Shown here piece by piece: positions 8,717-17,267 of a stretch of DNA of 64,000 nucleotides. Position 1 is the first letter of the stretch. Every line of letters begins with the position of its first letter. Position numbers and translations under genes: made by a program. A model generated the notes under the pieces. The model was not told the DNA's origin. It worked only from the letters and a program-made list of their open reading frames with translations, and searched no databases. The DNA comes from Bacteroidales bacterium. Lineage in GTDB: Bacteria > Bacteroidota > Bacteroidia > Bacteroidales > F082. The DNA lies in contig CAAGIO010000022.1 of NCBI GenBank assembly GCA_900769945.1, forward strand, positions 62,001 through 126,000, given 5' to 3'.

Positions 8717-10954
8717 ATGCTAAATAAACTCTTATTTGTTATTTTATCTCTTTGCCTCTTGTTATCTTGTTCAAGAGATATTGTTGTAAATGCTTCTTTA
8801 GACATCATTCCGAAACCGCACCTATTAGAATTGTCTTCCACTGATGCTGATAATGAAGCATTTGTATTAAATCGTAAGACTGTCATTGTCACTGTTGACA
8901 AAACAAATTCTTTTAACGCCTCGTACCTTCAGTCGTATCTGAAAAATATTATTGATGCTGATTTTAATATTGTTGAAAGCGCGTCAAGTGGGTTTGTCTC
9001 TCTTAAATTATCCGAAGATATTGACAATGATGAAGGATATAGGCTTGTCGTTGGAAAGAATGGTGTTGAGATTTATGGTAAGACCGAGAAAGGTGTGTTT
9101 TATGGTATTCAGACGCTTATCCAGATGTTGCCGTCAAACATTTATGAAAAGTCAAACTCTTCCTTGGTGTCTTCTGTCGTAATTCCCGCATTACTTATTG
9201 AAGATGCCCCTCGTTTCTCTTATCGTGGTATGATGCTTGATGTTTCGCGTACTTTTTTTGATAAAGAGTATATGCTAAAGTTCATCGATGCGCTTGCGTA
9301 TTATAAAGTCAACACTTTACATTGGCATCTCGCTGATGACCAAGGCTGGCGTGTCGAGATAAAGAAATATCCTAAACTCACCGAACAAGGAGCGTGGCGA
9401 GGTGCTGGCGAGGTGCTAAAACCGGCCTACGGCTCTGGCAATGAGCGTAATGGTGGTTATTATTCACAAGATGATGTTCGTGAAATAGTACAATATGCAG
9501 CTGAAAGAAATATTACTATTATCCCAGAAATAGATTTGCCAGGTCATAGTAAGGCGGTGGCAGTAACATATCCTGAAATACTTTGTGACATCAACACTAT
9601 CAATTACAGCGTGCAGTTAGAGTCAAACAATGTGTGGTGCGTGGGTAGAGAGGAAAACTATGAGATGCTTGATGATATTATTTCGGAGTTATGCGAGCTG
9701 TTCCCTTCAGATATTTTCCATATCGGGGCTGATGAGGTTAACATGGACTCTTGGAGACAATGTCCACGTTGCCAAGCACTTATGAAAAGAATGAAGATGA
9801 ATGACGTGATAGAGCTTCAGAATTATTTTGTCAGGCAGGTTGAGGCGATTCTCGCAAAACACGGAAAGAACATGGGTGGATGGGACGAGATTATCGATGG
9901 GGGAGAGCTGCTGCCTTCTTCCGTTGTGTATGCTTGGGCAAGCATGGACCGTGGGATGAAATCTGTCTCTCAAGGCCATAAGACTGTTATGCAGGTGGCA
10001 CAATACCTCTATTTTGATATGAAACAGTCTGAGGACGAACGCGGTCTTACTTGGGCAGGGATAACATCTCTTGAGAAAGCCTATTCCTTCGACCCTATTG
10101 GCTCTTTCAATCTTGATGAGGAACAAACAAAACTCGTCCTTGGTCCTCAGGGCGGCTGCTGGACCGAATGTATGCAGGTCAAAGACTTTGCTGATTATCA
10201 GATTTTCCCGAAACTTCTCGCACTATCCGAGATCGGCTGGACCGACTTTGACAAACGTGACTATGATGATTTTGAAAACAGACTCTTCAACTCGCACTAT
10301 GATAGACTTTATGCCATGGGCTTGAAGTTCAGGATTGCTCCTCCTTTAGTCTCTTATCAAGATGGACAACTTGTGGTATCTAAGGAAAATGATGCTCTGA
10401 CAATACGTTATACTAATGATGGCTCAACACCAAATCTTAACTCCCCTTTGTATGAAAAGCCTATCTCCACTGATACTCCGGAGAATTATCGTTTCGCCAC
10501 CTTCTATAAAGACCGTTCAAGCATAGCAAGGGCGGCACAAAATGTCGCTATACATCATTATCTGAAGCCTGCGACTACTGTTGAATCCAATATTCCTTTC
10601 AGAGGAGACATCAATCGACTGGTTGACTATGACCTGAATACATATATCTTTACAGATAAAGAAGTATGTGCTGGTGATTATATCAGATTTGATTTTGATG
10701 AACCTGTTGTCTGCCATTCTATTGGAATGTGTACGGGTTATTACAAACTCGCTGTATATGGTATTTTGAACGGATATATAGAGTTCTCATACGATGGAGA
10801 GAACTTCATAAAAGGCCAGCGTTTTGAATATGATAAGTTTGACGGGTATAAGGCATATTGCTATCCAGAAAAGCCGGTGAAGTCAGTGCGTGTTGTCGCT
10901 GATGGCGTCTGCGAGCATGAACTCACTGTTATTCAGGATCTTAGGATAGAATAG
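8717..10954 (+). CDS. GH20 beta-N-acetylhexosaminidase lipoprotein
   Basis: A 745-residue exo-beta-N-acetylhexosaminidase. The signal peptide ends in a lipobox, LCLLLSC, so it is probably anchored in a membrane facing the periplasm or surface. A GH20b domain (about residues 30-150) precedes the TIM barrel, which has TLHWHLADDQGWRVEIKKYP and the catalytic Asp-Glu pair in HIGADEVN (substrate-assisted retaining mechanism). After the barrel come a chitobiase C-type segment (ITIRYTNDGSTPN) and a discoidin-like carbohydrate-binding end. Together with the GH95 gene it would trim terminal fucose and then GlcNAc/GalNAc from mucin or milk glycans. Full length. Confidence 0.95.
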   Translation: MLNKLLFVILSLCLLLSCSRDIVVNASLDIIPKPHLLELSSTDADNEAFVLNRKTVIVTVDKTNSFNASYLQSYLKNIIDADFNIVESASSGFVSLKLSEDIDNDEGYRLVVGKNGVEIYGKTEKGVFYGIQTLIQMLPSNIYEKSNSSLVSSVVIPALLIEDAPRFSYRGMMLDVSRTFFDKEYMLKFIDALAYYKVNTLHWHLADDQGWRVEIKKYPKLTEQGAWRGAGEVLKPAYGSGNERNGGYYSQDDVREIVQYAAERNITIIPEIDLPGHSKAVAVTYPEILCDINTINYSVQLESNNVWCVGREENYEMLDDIISELCELFPSDIFHIGADEVNMDSWRQCPRCQALMKRMKMNDVIELQNYFVRQVEAILAKHGKNMGGWDEIIDGGELLPSSVVYAWASMDRGMKSVSQGHKTVMQVAQYLYFDMKQSEDERGLTWAGITSLEKAYSFDPIGSFNLDEEQTKLVLGPQGGCWTECMQVKDFADYQIFPKLLALSEIGWTDFDKRDYDDFENRLFNSHYDRLYAMGLKFRIAPPLVSYQDGQLVVSKENDALTIRYTNDGSTPNLNSPLYEKPISTDTPENYRFATFYKDRSSIARAAQNVAIHHYLKPATTVESNIPFRGDINRLVDYDLNTYIFTDKEVCAGDYIRFDFDEPVVCHSIGMCTGYYKLAVYGILNGYIEFSYDGENFIKGQRFEYDKFDGYKAYCYPEKPVKSVRVVADGVCEHELTVIQDLRIE

Positions 10955-10972
10955 TAGATAAAATGTTTTATC

Positions 10973-11270
10973 ACTGTCCGGTAAAACTTTTGAAAAGAAA
11001 AAAATAAAAGGCTGATTCCATTTTAGCATTCAGTCCAAATTGTTACCTTTCTTTTCACCACAAAAAAAATAGATAACATGTGCAAAGGTACACATTTTTT
11101 GGACAGCAAAAAAACGCTTGACCACGGAACAAAAGTTGAAATGAGCCGGAAACACGCAGGAGCCATCTCTCTTTGATCGAGTGGCTTGAAGTCAGGAAAA
11201 ACAGGCACGAACAACGAATAATCAGTGTTCAAGGCATACTGTTTTGACCCCTCTTTTTTTAGCGGACAGT
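10973..11270. mobile_element. Putative ~298-bp MITE or IS remnant
   Basis: The 469 bases between the GH20 and hydrolase genes hold a segment bounded by inverted ends: ACTGTCCGGTAAAA at 10973-10986 and, inverted on the right, ACTGTCCGCTAAAA ending at 11270 (one mismatch in 14). It has no transposase gene. A minus-strand 69-residue frame inside it is open but unremarkable. No clear target-site duplication is visible. The structure fits a miniature inverted-repeat element or a deletion product of an insertion sequence. Confidence 0.6.
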
Positions 11271-11428
11271 AATAGTTCTTTTACAATACCATTTTGAAAT
11301 AACAATGTCTATATTTCATGTGTTAAATGCGCAATTTTTGCGACAATCAATGACTCGTACAATACATATTCCGAAAAAATGGTTATAACACCCATAATCG
11401 AGGTATAAGCAAATATTAATGATGTGTG

Positions 11429-11436
11429 TAACTTTG
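11429..11436 (+). promoter_or_regulatory. -7 box upstream of hydrolase gene
   Basis: TAACTTTG, 20 bases before ATG 11457. An in-frame ATG at 11424 lies upstream of this box and is therefore unlikely to be the real start. Confidence 0.65.
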
Positions 11437-11456
11437 CACCGAAAAATATAGTCAAT

Positions 11457-12575
11457 ATGAAACTTTCATTATTATCAATCTTTGCAATGGCAATGCTGAT
11501 GCTTGTTAGTTGCACACAAAAAAAAGAAGAAAATATGCAGATATCACAAGAATGGGACAAGGTTTTCCCGTTGAGCGAGACAGTCAATCACCGGAAGGTG
11601 GAGTTCAAGAATCAATATGGCATCACACTTGTGGGAGACCTATATACCCCCAAAAGTGGAAGCAACAGGATGGCTCTTGCGGTGTGCGGGCCTTTTGGCG
11701 CGTCAAAGGAGCAGTCGAGCGGACTATATGCCATGAAGATGGCGGAAAGAGGATTTGTCACTTGTGCTTTCGACCCTTCTTTTACAGGGGAAAGTGGCGG
11801 TGAGCCTCGACGCACTTCCTCACCAGACATCAATACCGAGGATTTCCTTGCGGCGGTGGATTTCCTTGCTTGCCTTCCCGATGTGGACGAGGAGAAGATA
11901 GGCATCATCGGTATTTGCGGATGGGGCGGCATAGCTCTGAATGCGGCTGCTGCTGACCCTCGCATCAAAGTTACGGTGGCGAGCACTATGTACGACATGT
12001 GCCGCGTGAATGGCAACGGCTATTTTGATGAGAACGACAGTGAGGAAGCTCGTTATGCCGCTCGCAAGGCGATGGCTGCCGAACGCACCAAAGCTGCACG
12101 GAGTGGCAAGCTGACGCAGGCAGGAGGTGTGGTAGATCCATTACCTGCCGATGCCCCGCAGTTTGTCAAGGACTATTATGACTACTACAAGACTAGTCGT
12201 GGATACCATACTCGTTCGGGCAACAGCAACGACGGTTGGCACACCTTTGGCTGTCAGGCCTATTCCAATGCGCGTTTCCTTTATTATATCAATGAGATTC
12301 GTTCGGCGGTGCTCATCATGCATGGCGAGAAAGCCCATTCCCGTTACTTCGGCGAGGCTGCTTATAAATATATGGTAGAGGGCAAAGCCACTGGATATGA
12401 TGCAGTCCGCAATCCAAATCCTGTACCAGGGAACAAGGAGTTGCTCATCATCCCCAATGCCAGCCATTGCGATCTCTACGATGGAGGCTACACCGAACTG
12501 GAAGGCAAGGGCATGGCGAAAAACATCATTCCTTGGGAAAAGATGGAAGAATTCTTTTACAAGAACATGAAATGA
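11457..12575 (+). CDS. Alpha/beta hydrolase lipoprotein, dienelactone-hydrolase-like
   Basis: A 372-residue alpha/beta hydrolase. The N-terminus is a lipoprotein signal ending LMLVSC, so the enzyme is probably periplasmic and membrane-anchored. The fold is seen in the strand-loop AFDPSFTGESGG, the nucleophile elbow GICGWGG with Cys in place of Ser (as in dienelactone hydrolase, Cys123), and the terminal catalytic His in PNASHCDLYDGG. Substrate is unknown. It is the first gene of a close-packed group (28 bases to the next) that holds redox and detoxification enzymes. A short remnant of a second copy's C-terminus sits downstream at 14926. Confidence 0.85.
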   Translation: MKLSLLSIFAMAMLMLVSCTQKKEENMQISQEWDKVFPLSETVNHRKVEFKNQYGITLVGDLYTPKSGSNRMALAVCGPFGASKEQSSGLYAMKMAERGFVTCAFDPSFTGESGGEPRRTSSPDINTEDFLAAVDFLACLPDVDEEKIGIIGICGWGGIALNAAAADPRIKVTVASTMYDMCRVNGNGYFDENDSEEARYAARKAMAAERTKAARSGKLTQAGGVVDPLPADAPQFVKDYYDYYKTSRGYHTRSGNSNDGWHTFGCQAYSNARFLYYINEIRSAVLIMHGEKAHSRYFGEAAYKYMVEGKATGYDAVRNPNPVPGNKELLIIPNASHCDLYDGGYTELEGKGMAKNIIPWEKMEEFFYKNMK

Positions 12576-12603
12576 GTACAATGAATATTAGCATAAGCAA
12601 AAG

Positions 12604-13140
12604 ATGAAAAAGGTAATAGTTATTTCCACCAGTCTCCGCGCTGGGTCGAACAGCGACATGCTCGCTGAGAAGTTTGCCGAAGGCGCCAAGGCTTCGGGTA
12701 ATGAGGTAGAGAAGATCTCCCTTCGTGGAAAGGAGATCAAGTTCTGTGTGGGTTGTCTGAGCTGCCAGAAAACGGGGGCATGTGTGTTCAATGACGATGT
12801 GCCTGATATTATGGAGAAGGTATTTAATGCCGATGTGGTTTGTTGGGCTACACCTATCTATTATTATGAGATGAGCGGACAGATGAAGACACTCATCGAC
12901 CGCATGAATGCCATGTACCCGAAGGACTACCGTTTCCGTGACATCTATCTGCTCACCACGGCCGCAGAAGCCGAAGAGGATACTCCCCGACGTGCCGAGA
13001 TTGGTCTGACAGGTTGGATTGACTGCTACGGCAAGTCTTCACTCAAGGGTCATCTCTTCTGCGGTGGTGTAACCGATGCGAGAGACATTGAAGGCAATGC
13101 CAGCTTGATGCAGGCCTACGAAATGGGTAAAGGAGTTTAA
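12604..13140 (+). CDS. Flavodoxin-fold NAD(P)H-dependent FMN reductase
   Basis: A 178-residue protein of the NADPH-dependent FMN reductase/flavodoxin-2 family. It has the FMN phosphate loop STSLRAGSNSDMLA, the Cys pair region FCVGCLSCQKTGACVFNDD typical of iron-sulfur-flavoprotein-like members, and ATPIYYYEMSGQMKTLIDR. It probably transfers electrons from NAD(P)H to quinones or disulfides in the cytoplasm. No signal peptide is seen. It lies 28 bases after the hydrolase and 12 before the DXS-like gene, so it is likely in the same operon. Confidence 0.88.
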   Translation: MKKVIVISTSLRAGSNSDMLAEKFAEGAKASGNEVEKISLRGKEIKFCVGCLSCQKTGACVFNDDVPDIMEKVFNADVVCWATPIYYYEMSGQMKTLIDRMNAMYPKDYRFRDIYLLTTAAEAEEDTPRRAEIGLTGWIDCYGKSSLKGHLFCGGVTDARDIEGNASLMQAYEMGKGV

Positions 13141-13152
13141 AACAAAAACACA

Positions 13153-14919
13153 ATGTATATAGAAAAGATACAGTCGCCAGCCGACTTGAAACAGCTGGAT
13201 TTGGAGGCATTGAAAGTTGTGGCAGAAGAGACACGTACTGCCGTATTGAACCGTGTTAGTAAGCATGGTGGACATGTAGGACCTAACCTGGGGTTCGTGG
13301 AGGCGACGGTGGCCCTGCATTATGTATTCAACGCGCCAGAGGACAAGTTTGTGTTTGACGTTTCACACCAATGCTATCCTCACAAGGTGCTTACTGGTCG
13401 TGCATCGGGTTTTCTGGGCAACGTGGACGACATGAACGCCATCAGCGGATATTCCTCGCCAGCCGAAAGTCCTGTGTATGACAACTTCGAGGTGGGTCAT
13501 ACTTCCACATCCGTAAGTCTGGCTACAGGCTTGCAGAAGGCTCGCGACATCAAGGGAACCCGTGAGAACATCATTGCCATCATAGGTGACGGTTCGCTCT
13601 CAGGCGGCGAGGCTTTTGAGGGGCTTGATGAGGCATCGGAATTGGGCACAGGCATCATCATCGTAGTGAATGACAACGAGATGTCAATTGCAGAGAATCA
13701 TGGCGGCATCTACAAGAACCTTCGTGCCCTTAGGGAAAGCAATGGCGAGTGCCAGCACAACTGGTTCAAGGCGTGGGGATTTGAATACAAATATCTGGAA
13801 GAAGGAAATGACCTGCAGAAACTGATCGAGGTATTCCAGTCGGTCAAGGATACAGACAAGCCAACGGTCGTCCACATTCATACGGAGAAGGGACATGGTT
13901 TCCAACCGGCTGTCGATAATAAGGAAGCATGGCATTGGGGTGCGCCATTCAACGTGGAGGACGGTTCAAGAAGTTCAAATGGCGCTGATAGTGCAGAGAG
14001 CTATGAAGAACTCTTCAGCAACTGGATGCTCCGTGAGATGAAGAACGATCCTACACTCATCGCAGTCACGGCAGGAACTCCTGCAGCCGCAGGCTTTTCT
14101 CCAGAAAAGCGTAAAGAGGCAGGCAAGCAACACATCGACATGGGCATTGCCGAGGAACAGGCTTGCGCCATGGCAAGCGGTATGGCAAAGGGTGGTCTGC
14201 GTCCCGTCTGGACGGTTTACAGCACCTTCATCCAGCGCACTTACGACCAGATAGCGCAAGACCTTTGCATCAACTCCAATCCTGCTGTAATCAATGTGGT
14301 TTGGGGAGGTGCAGGTACGATGAATGACATCACCCACATTTGTCTGTTCGACATACCTATGCTGTGCAGTATTCCAGGACTTATCTATCTTGCCCCGACC
14401 ACCTGTGAGGAATACTTTGCCATGCTTCGCTGGGCCATCATTCAGGACAAGAAACCTATCGCCATCCGCGTCCCAAGCAATGGCGTAGTTCACACTACCG
14501 AAACGGTTGATACGGAGTATAGTTATGAGTCACGCTATAAAGTGATGCATGAAGGTTCTGAAGTGGCAATCATTGCTGCCGGATCATTCTATCAGAAGGG
14601 TGAGAATGTGGCTCGTCTGCTATCAGAGCAAGGCATCGATGCTACGCTTATCAATCCTCGTTACCTGAATGCAGTAGATGCCGGCACACTGGAGGCTCTC
14701 AAGGCAAGCCACAGGCTTGTTGTGACTCTTGAAGACGGCTCGAAGGATGGCGGATTCGGTGAACGCGTCGCCTCTTATTACAGCACATCCGACATGAAAG
14801 TGCTGGTTGGTGGCATCAAGAAAGATCTCTACGACCGCTTCGACCTGCAACAATTACTCAGCGACAATCGTCTGCTGGATGAGCAGATCGTAGAGGATGT
14901 TTTAAAGATTATCCGATAA
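13153..14919 (+). CDS. DXS-like thiamine-diphosphate transketolase
   Basis: A 588-residue enzyme of the 1-deoxy-D-xylulose-5-phosphate synthase family. The ThDP motif GDGSLSGG...NDN is present, as are the early motif HGGHVGPNLGFVEATVALH and the pyrimidine-domain Glu in IDMGIAEEQACAMASG. It is shorter than housekeeping Dxs (about 620-640), and several Dxs signatures are altered (for example GGHVGPNLG for SGHLgsnLG, and GIAEEQA for GIAEQHA). I infer a paralogue with a special role or a related acyloin-type synthase. Its place in a detoxification cluster, and not beside isoprenoid genes, supports this. Confidence 0.8.
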   Translation: MYIEKIQSPADLKQLDLEALKVVAEETRTAVLNRVSKHGGHVGPNLGFVEATVALHYVFNAPEDKFVFDVSHQCYPHKVLTGRASGFLGNVDDMNAISGYSSPAESPVYDNFEVGHTSTSVSLATGLQKARDIKGTRENIIAIIGDGSLSGGEAFEGLDEASELGTGIIIVVNDNEMSIAENHGGIYKNLRALRESNGECQHNWFKAWGFEYKYLEEGNDLQKLIEVFQSVKDTDKPTVVHIHTEKGHGFQPAVDNKEAWHWGAPFNVEDGSRSSNGADSAESYEELFSNWMLREMKNDPTLIAVTAGTPAAAGFSPEKRKEAGKQHIDMGIAEEQACAMASGMAKGGLRPVWTVYSTFIQRTYDQIAQDLCINSNPAVINVVWGGAGTMNDITHICLFDIPMLCSIPGLIYLAPTTCEEYFAMLRWAIIQDKKPIAIRVPSNGVVHTTETVDTEYSYESRYKVMHEGSEVAIIAAGSFYQKGENVARLLSEQGIDATLINPRYLNAVDAGTLEALKASHRLVVTLEDGSKDGGFGERVASYYSTSDMKVLVGGIKKDLYDRFDLQQLLSDNRLLDEQIVEDVLKIIR

Positions 14920-14925
14920 AAAGTA

Positions 14926-15000
14926 ATGCAAGAAGAGTCTGTGATTCCTTGGGACAAGATAGAAGAGTTTGTTAGATTGAATCTTGACATAAGCAAATGA
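14926..15000 (+). pseudogene. Remnant of a second hydrolase C-terminus
   Basis: A 24-codon frame starting MQEESVIPWDKIEEFVRLN and ending just before ATG 14997. It mirrors the end of the hydrolase at 11457 (NIIPWEKMEEFFYKNMK), and the following bases (ATAAGCAAA before an ATG) also match the hydrolase-reductase junction. I read it as the last 20 or so codons of a deleted paralogue. It overlaps the next start as ATGA, so it might still be translated and couple the downstream gene. Confidence 0.6.
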
Positions 15001-15821
15001 AACGTTTCATCATATTCTTAACTTTGATAACAATAACGACACTAAACGTTATGGCACAGAAGAAAATAGTACAGACGGCAGGTCGCACCCAGTTGGGAGA
15101 GTTTGCCCCAGAGTTTGCCCGGCTCAACGACGATATCCTTTTCGGCGAGGTGTGGAGCCGCAACGACCTGCTTAGCCTTCGCGACCGCAGTATAGTCACG
15201 CTCACTTCGCTCATCAGTCAGGGAATCACCGACTCATCGCTCACCTACCACTTGCAGGAGGCGAAGAAGAACGGCATCACAAGAACGGAAATATCTGAAA
15301 TCATCACACATATCGCTTTCTATGCAGGATGGCCCAAGGCATGGGCGGCTTTCCGTCAGGCTAAGGAGGTTTGGAAAGAAGACACATCGGTGGAAGATGC
15401 GAAGACTCGTTTCCAACAAGAGATGATTTTCCCCATTGGCGAACCTAACACTGCCTATGCCCAGTATTTCAAGGGCAATAGTTATCTGGCACGTATTTCC
15501 GGCGAGCAGGTCCCCATTGCCAATGTCACCTTCGAACCTGGTTGCCGCAACAACTGGCACATCCACCATGCCACAAAAGGCGGAGGACAGATGCTTATCG
15601 GTGTGGCTGGACGTGGTTGGTATCAGGAATGGGGAAAGCCTGCTCAGGAGATTCTCCCGGGGACAGTCATTCACATCCCTGCCGGTGTGAAGCATTGGCA
15701 TGGAGCCGCTGCCGACAGTTGGTTTGCTCATCTCGCCTTTGAAATAGAGGGAGAAAACGCATCCAATGAGTGGCTGGAACCAGTATCCGATGAAGAGTAT
15801 GAGAATGTCAATGGACAATAA
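14997..15821 (+). CDS. Carboxymuconolactone decarboxylase-cupin fusion, exported
   Basis: A 274-residue two-domain protein with a signal peptide (MKRFIIFLTLITITTLNVMA). Residues ~35-125 form a carboxymuconolactone decarboxylase/AhpD-like domain (EVWSRNDLLSLRDRSIVTL; EISEIITHIAFYAGWPKAW), here without the AhpD CxxC pair. Residues ~150-260 form a cupin barrel with metal ligands in NNWHIHHATKGGGQMLI and GVKHWHGAAADSWFAH. Fusions of this type occur in Bacteroidetes clusters that respond to reactive electrophiles. Function beyond the folds is unknown. It is coupled to the hydrolase remnant and lies 17 bases before the flavodoxin. Confidence 0.88.
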   Translation: MKRFIIFLTLITITTLNVMAQKKIVQTAGRTQLGEFAPEFARLNDDILFGEVWSRNDLLSLRDRSIVTLTSLISQGITDSSLTYHLQEAKKNGITRTEISEIITHIAFYAGWPKAWAAFRQAKEVWKEDTSVEDAKTRFQQEMIFPIGEPNTAYAQYFKGNSYLARISGEQVPIANVTFEPGCRNNWHIHHATKGGGQMLIGVAGRGWYQEWGKPAQEILPGTVIHIPAGVKHWHGAAADSWFAHLAFEIEGENASNEWLEPVSDEEYENVNGQ

Positions 15822-15838
15822 TCACATCATTATAAATT

Positions 15839-16405
15839 ATGAAACATCTGAAATACTTGTTATTGGCTGTGCTGACAGTATTTGCAGCATCTGCTTTTTC
15901 ACAAAACAAAGTAAAAAATAAAATGGAAAAGAAAAAAGTATTGGTAGTGTATTTCTCGGCAACGGGAACAACAAGGCAAGTGGCAAAGCAAATTGCAAAA
16001 ATCGCTGATGCAGACATCTGTGAGATAGCTCCGGCGAAGCCATATTCCAGTGCCGACCTCGACTGGACAAACAAACAGTCGCGTAGTTCGGTAGAGATGA
16101 ATAATCCTAAGGCTCGGCCTGAAATAAAAGCCGTTTCGGTGGATGTGAGTAAGTATGACTACGTCTTCCTAGGCTATCCTATATGGTGGGACCTTGCACC
16201 GAGAACAGTAAACTCATTCATTGAAACAGCAGACTTGGCAGGCAAGACTGTGATTCCTTTCGCAACGTCTGGGAGCAGTACCATCGCCAACAGCGTTGCC
16301 GTACTGAAAAAGTCTTATCCAAACATCAAGTGGCAGACAGGTAAACTGCTGAATCACGTCAGTGAGAAAGAGATTGGGACTTGGGTTTCTGCATCTATAG
16401 AATAA
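15839..16405 (+). CDS. Flavodoxin, probably exported
   Basis: A 188-residue flavodoxin-4-type protein. The FMN loop is SATGTTRQVAKQIA, followed by APAKPYSSADLDWTNKQSRSS, and GYPIWWDLAPRTVNSFIE typical of the family. The first ~22 residues look like a signal peptide (LLLAVLTVFAASAFS). A second ATG at 15924 would give a cytoplasmic form beginning MEKKKVLVVYFSATG, so two starts are possible. It ends the redox cluster. The sequence after its stop carries the 17-bp repeat described at 16439. Confidence 0.88.
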   Translation: MKHLKYLLLAVLTVFAASAFSQNKVKNKMEKKKVLVVYFSATGTTRQVAKQIAKIADADICEIAPAKPYSSADLDWTNKQSRSSVEMNNPKARPEIKAVSVDVSKYDYVFLGYPIWWDLAPRTVNSFIETADLAGKTVIPFATSGSSTIANSVAVLKKSYPNIKWQTGKLLNHVSEKEIGTWVSASIE

Positions 16406-16438
16406 TCCATTTTTCGACAAGCTCAAGAAAATTCATCC

Positions 16439-16455
16439 TTAACTCCAAGAAGTTG
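16439..16455 (+). repeat. 17-bp direct repeat, left copy, flanking abiE locus
   Basis: TTAACTCCAAGAAGTTG, identical to 18144-18160. Similarity continues weakly past the right side (ACCAAACGC against GCCCAAAGCG). The pair flanks the AbiEi/AbiEii module exactly on its outer sides. AACT...AGTT inside it is a short palindrome, so an operator role is also possible. Confidence 0.7.
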
Positions 16456-16572
16456 ACCAAACGCCAGACTAAAGAAAGACTTGATGACAGCATTGTGTTC
16501 ATTGCAGCGCAGTTATTTTTATACAAGTTAGGTTAAAAGTTATAAATTACCGCACAGAAAATAAGTTTTTTC

Positions 16573-16603
16573 TTTGTTTTCTGTGCAAGAGTTTATAACT
16601 TTG
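16573..16603 (+). promoter_or_regulatory. Promoter of abiE operon
   Basis: TTTG at 16573-16576, a 19-base spacer, then TAACTTTG at 16596-16603. This is a full Bacteroidetes -33/-7 promoter, 22 bases before the antitoxin start. Confidence 0.75.
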
Positions 16604-16625
16604 CAGTCGAAAATAGTTTGTATTA

Positions 16626-17267
16626 ATGAATATAGATGTAATAAAGAAGATACGTAACACACCTATATCAGGCGAAGAATTGGTGGCAATGTTAGGTGAT
16701 TATAAGTCGCCAACAATGAAATTGTCGCAGATGGAGAAATCAGGCGAGGTTATTCGACTGAAGCGGGGATTGTATGTGATAGACGGCAGCGTCCTCGGTT
16801 ATCCGCCCTCAGCTCCTATATGTTCAAACCATATCTATGGACCTTCGTATCTTTCGCGCCATTGGGCATTAAGCTATTATGGATTGATACCCGAAAGAGT
16901 GTATGAGTTGACAGCTGTATGTTTCAAGCGCACCAGGACTTTTGAAAACAAGTTAGGGCGTTTTTCATATCGTCAAGTGCCAGAAGACTATTATCCAATT
17001 GGGATTAAAACAGAGAAGTATGATGGTGCGACTTTCATGGTGGCATCTCCAGAAAAGGCATTATGTGACATGATTTTGACAGATTCATACGTGCCCTGCC
17101 TTTCGATGGCTGCATTACACACCTATCTTGAGGAAGATATTAGATTAGATATGGACGAACTTGGCAGTTTTGATATTGACATTCTTTCCCTGTGTGCACA
17201 ATGTGGCAGGAAGTCAAGAACAATTGAAAACTTAATAAAAATTATCAAGCGTTATGAATCGGTTTGA
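16626..17267 (+). CDS. AbiEi-type antitoxin
   Basis: A 213-residue AbiEi-family antitoxin: an N-terminal winged helix (MLGDYKSPTMKLSQMEKSG, then EVIRLKRGLYVI) and a C-terminal domain with SYLSRHWALSYYGLIPE and ASPEKALCDMI, both conserved in the family. It represses its own promoter in characterised systems and neutralises the toxin without direct binding (type IV). The gene overlaps the toxin gene by 14 bases. Own promoter just upstream. The module sits between two copies of a 17-bp repeat, suggesting acquisition as a cassette. Confidence 0.9.
   Translation: MNIDVIKKIRNTPISGEELVAMLGDYKSPTMKLSQMEKSGEVIRLKRGLYVIDGSVLGYPPSAPICSNHIYGPSYLSRHWALSYYGLIPERVYELTAVCFKRTRTFENKLGRFSYRQVPEDYYPIGIKTEKYDGATFMVASPEKALCDMILTDSYVPCLSMAALHTYLEEDIRLDMDELGSFDIDILSLCAQCGRKSRTIENLIKIIKRYESV

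Noticed and set aside
13153..14919. Calling this the housekeeping dxs
   Set aside because: Short length, altered signatures and the detoxification context make a paralogue more likely, so no gene symbol was given.
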